Source: Stercoripulliclostridium_A sp964480195
GTDB taxonomy: Bacteria; Bacillota; Clostridia; Christensenellales; DTU072
DNA: 36,489 nt
NCBI GenBank assembly: GCA_964480195.1
Contig: CAYZOJ010000009.1
Location: 1-36,489, forward strand
Direction: 5' to 3'
This document shows, one piece after another, positions 36,201 through 36,489 of this stretch. The notes below the pieces were generated by a model that did no database searches, was not told where the DNA came from, and saw only the letters and a list, made by a program, of their open reading frames with translations. A program made the position numbers and the translations under genes. Numbering within the stretch: position 1 is the first letter of the stretch; the number at the start of each line of letters is the position of its first letter.

Positions 36201-36489
36201 AGAGCAACCGCAAGACGCTTATTGCCTACATCAACGATTTGAGTCAGGAAGAGTACGACAACATCGTTGTAGAGTATGTCGGCGCGGACGGAACTCGTTA
36301 CGCTCAAATGCCTAAGGACGTCGGACAATATACCGTCATCGTAACTTACGGCGGAAACGAGTATTACGACGAAACCGTCTACACCGCCACCCTTACGATT
36401 AAGGACGAAGACAATTTCGAGTGGCTGATATATGTAGGTATAGGCTTGCTGACGCTCGCGCTTGCCTCGACGGTATTCTTCCTCTTCCG
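27281..36489 (+). CDS. Giant membrane-anchored surface protein with MBG/YDG repeats (continues past gap and window end)
   Basis: An open frame of 3,069 codons from the gap to the last base, with no stop. It opens with an InlB-like segment (NPGYYFSGWEI, then VVVTAHFKK). From about residue 1300 modules of roughly 100 aa recur with the MBG/YDG pattern: a 'K..LT(V/I)' strand, '.Y(D/T/N)G', and 'AGTY.V.V.Y....NY', for example YTGANFTI, YNGNPVEL, YTGKSYTF, YDGNRHQI, YNGEEKFI and YDGKAHKL. The final 20 or so residues (about 3048-3069, WLIYVGIGLLTLALASTVFFLF) form a transmembrane helix just before the window ends, so the protein is nearly complete there and anchored at its C-terminus. No LPxTG is visible before the helix. 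No enzyme motif was seen. Role as an adhesin or long surface fibre is inferred. The exact N-terminal join is uncertain because of the gap. Confidence 0.85.
31180..36400 (+). repeat. Tandem MBG/YDG-type modules
   Basis: At least twelve modules of about 95-110 aa begin near nt 31180, 31498, 31786, 32083, 32422, 32720, 33041, 33330, 33646, 33956, 35452, 35690, 35912 and 36150. Each carries a Y(D/T/N/G)G-type turn and an '(N/A)AG.Y.V.V' closing strand. The stretch 34050-35400 is less regular and includes several non-matching segments (IIDLDN, FLIDLDTY, MLMVKEDL-like). Confidence 0.75.

Noticed and set aside
31180..36400. A CRISPR array or DNA-level tandem repeat suggested by recurring short words
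   Set aside because: The recurring words come from repeated protein motifs with varied codons. No fixed-length direct repeats with spacers were seen.
36400..36489. LPxTG sorting signal before the terminal helix
   Set aside because: The residues before the helix read TLTIKDEDNFEW, with no LPxTG-like motif. The C-terminal codons after the helix lie outside the window.

Overview
The window looks like one metagenome-assembled scaffold (it carries a 100-N gap) from an uncultured Gram-positive-type bacterium, most plausibly a gut-associated Clostridia/Christensenellales-like member of the Bacillota. The reasons are strong GGAGG-type ribosome binding sites, consensus sigma-A promoters, a short single-TM signal peptidase I, a lipobox lipoprotein, a dockerin-bearing secreted protease, and very large surface proteins built from Big_3, InlB-like, GLUG and MBG/YDG repeats. 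The lineage is inferred; no rRNA or marker gene is present.

Region 1 (31-13531, plus strand) is a tightly packed six-gene cluster with overlaps of 14, 1 and 4 nt and gaps of 8 and 11 nt. In order it encodes a 2,107-aa M6-family metalloprotease with RCC1-like, Big_2, Big_3 and dockerin modules; a lipoprotein with a Big_3-like domain and a possible cohesin-like domain; a GH20 beta-N-acetylhexosaminidase; a P2A calcium-type ATPase; an alpha/beta-hydrolase-like protein without a recognisable nucleophile and with a C-terminal beta domain; and signal peptidase I. It ends at a strong, probably bidirectional, terminator. A workable but unproven reading is a cell-surface degradation unit: a calcium-dependent dockerin protease, a possible lipid-anchored receptor for it, a hexosaminidase, a calcium pump and the peptidase that processes exported proteins.

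Region 2 (13545-17543, minus strand) holds two small operons, each with a good sigma-A promoter. One encodes a six-TM membrane protein with a HAAS/permease-prefix-like N-terminus followed by a condensation-domain/AATase-like acyltransferase. The other encodes an alkaline-phosphatase-superfamily phosphodiesterase-like protein followed by an HSL/BD-FAE-type esterase.

Region 3 (17498-17825) is a 328-bp divergent intergenic region with one promoter facing each way and a strong internal hairpin.

Region 4 (17826-36489, plus strand) holds two giant surface-protein genes in tandem. The first is 3,036 aa: InlB-like motifs, ten Ig-like modules with an alternating pattern, then three GLUG blocks. The second begins 21 nt later, is interrupted by the N gap, and is then open for 9.2 kb to the window end. 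It contains at least a dozen MBG/YDG-type modules and ends in a C-terminal transmembrane helix. No CRISPR array, tRNA, rRNA, insertion sequence or integrase was seen.
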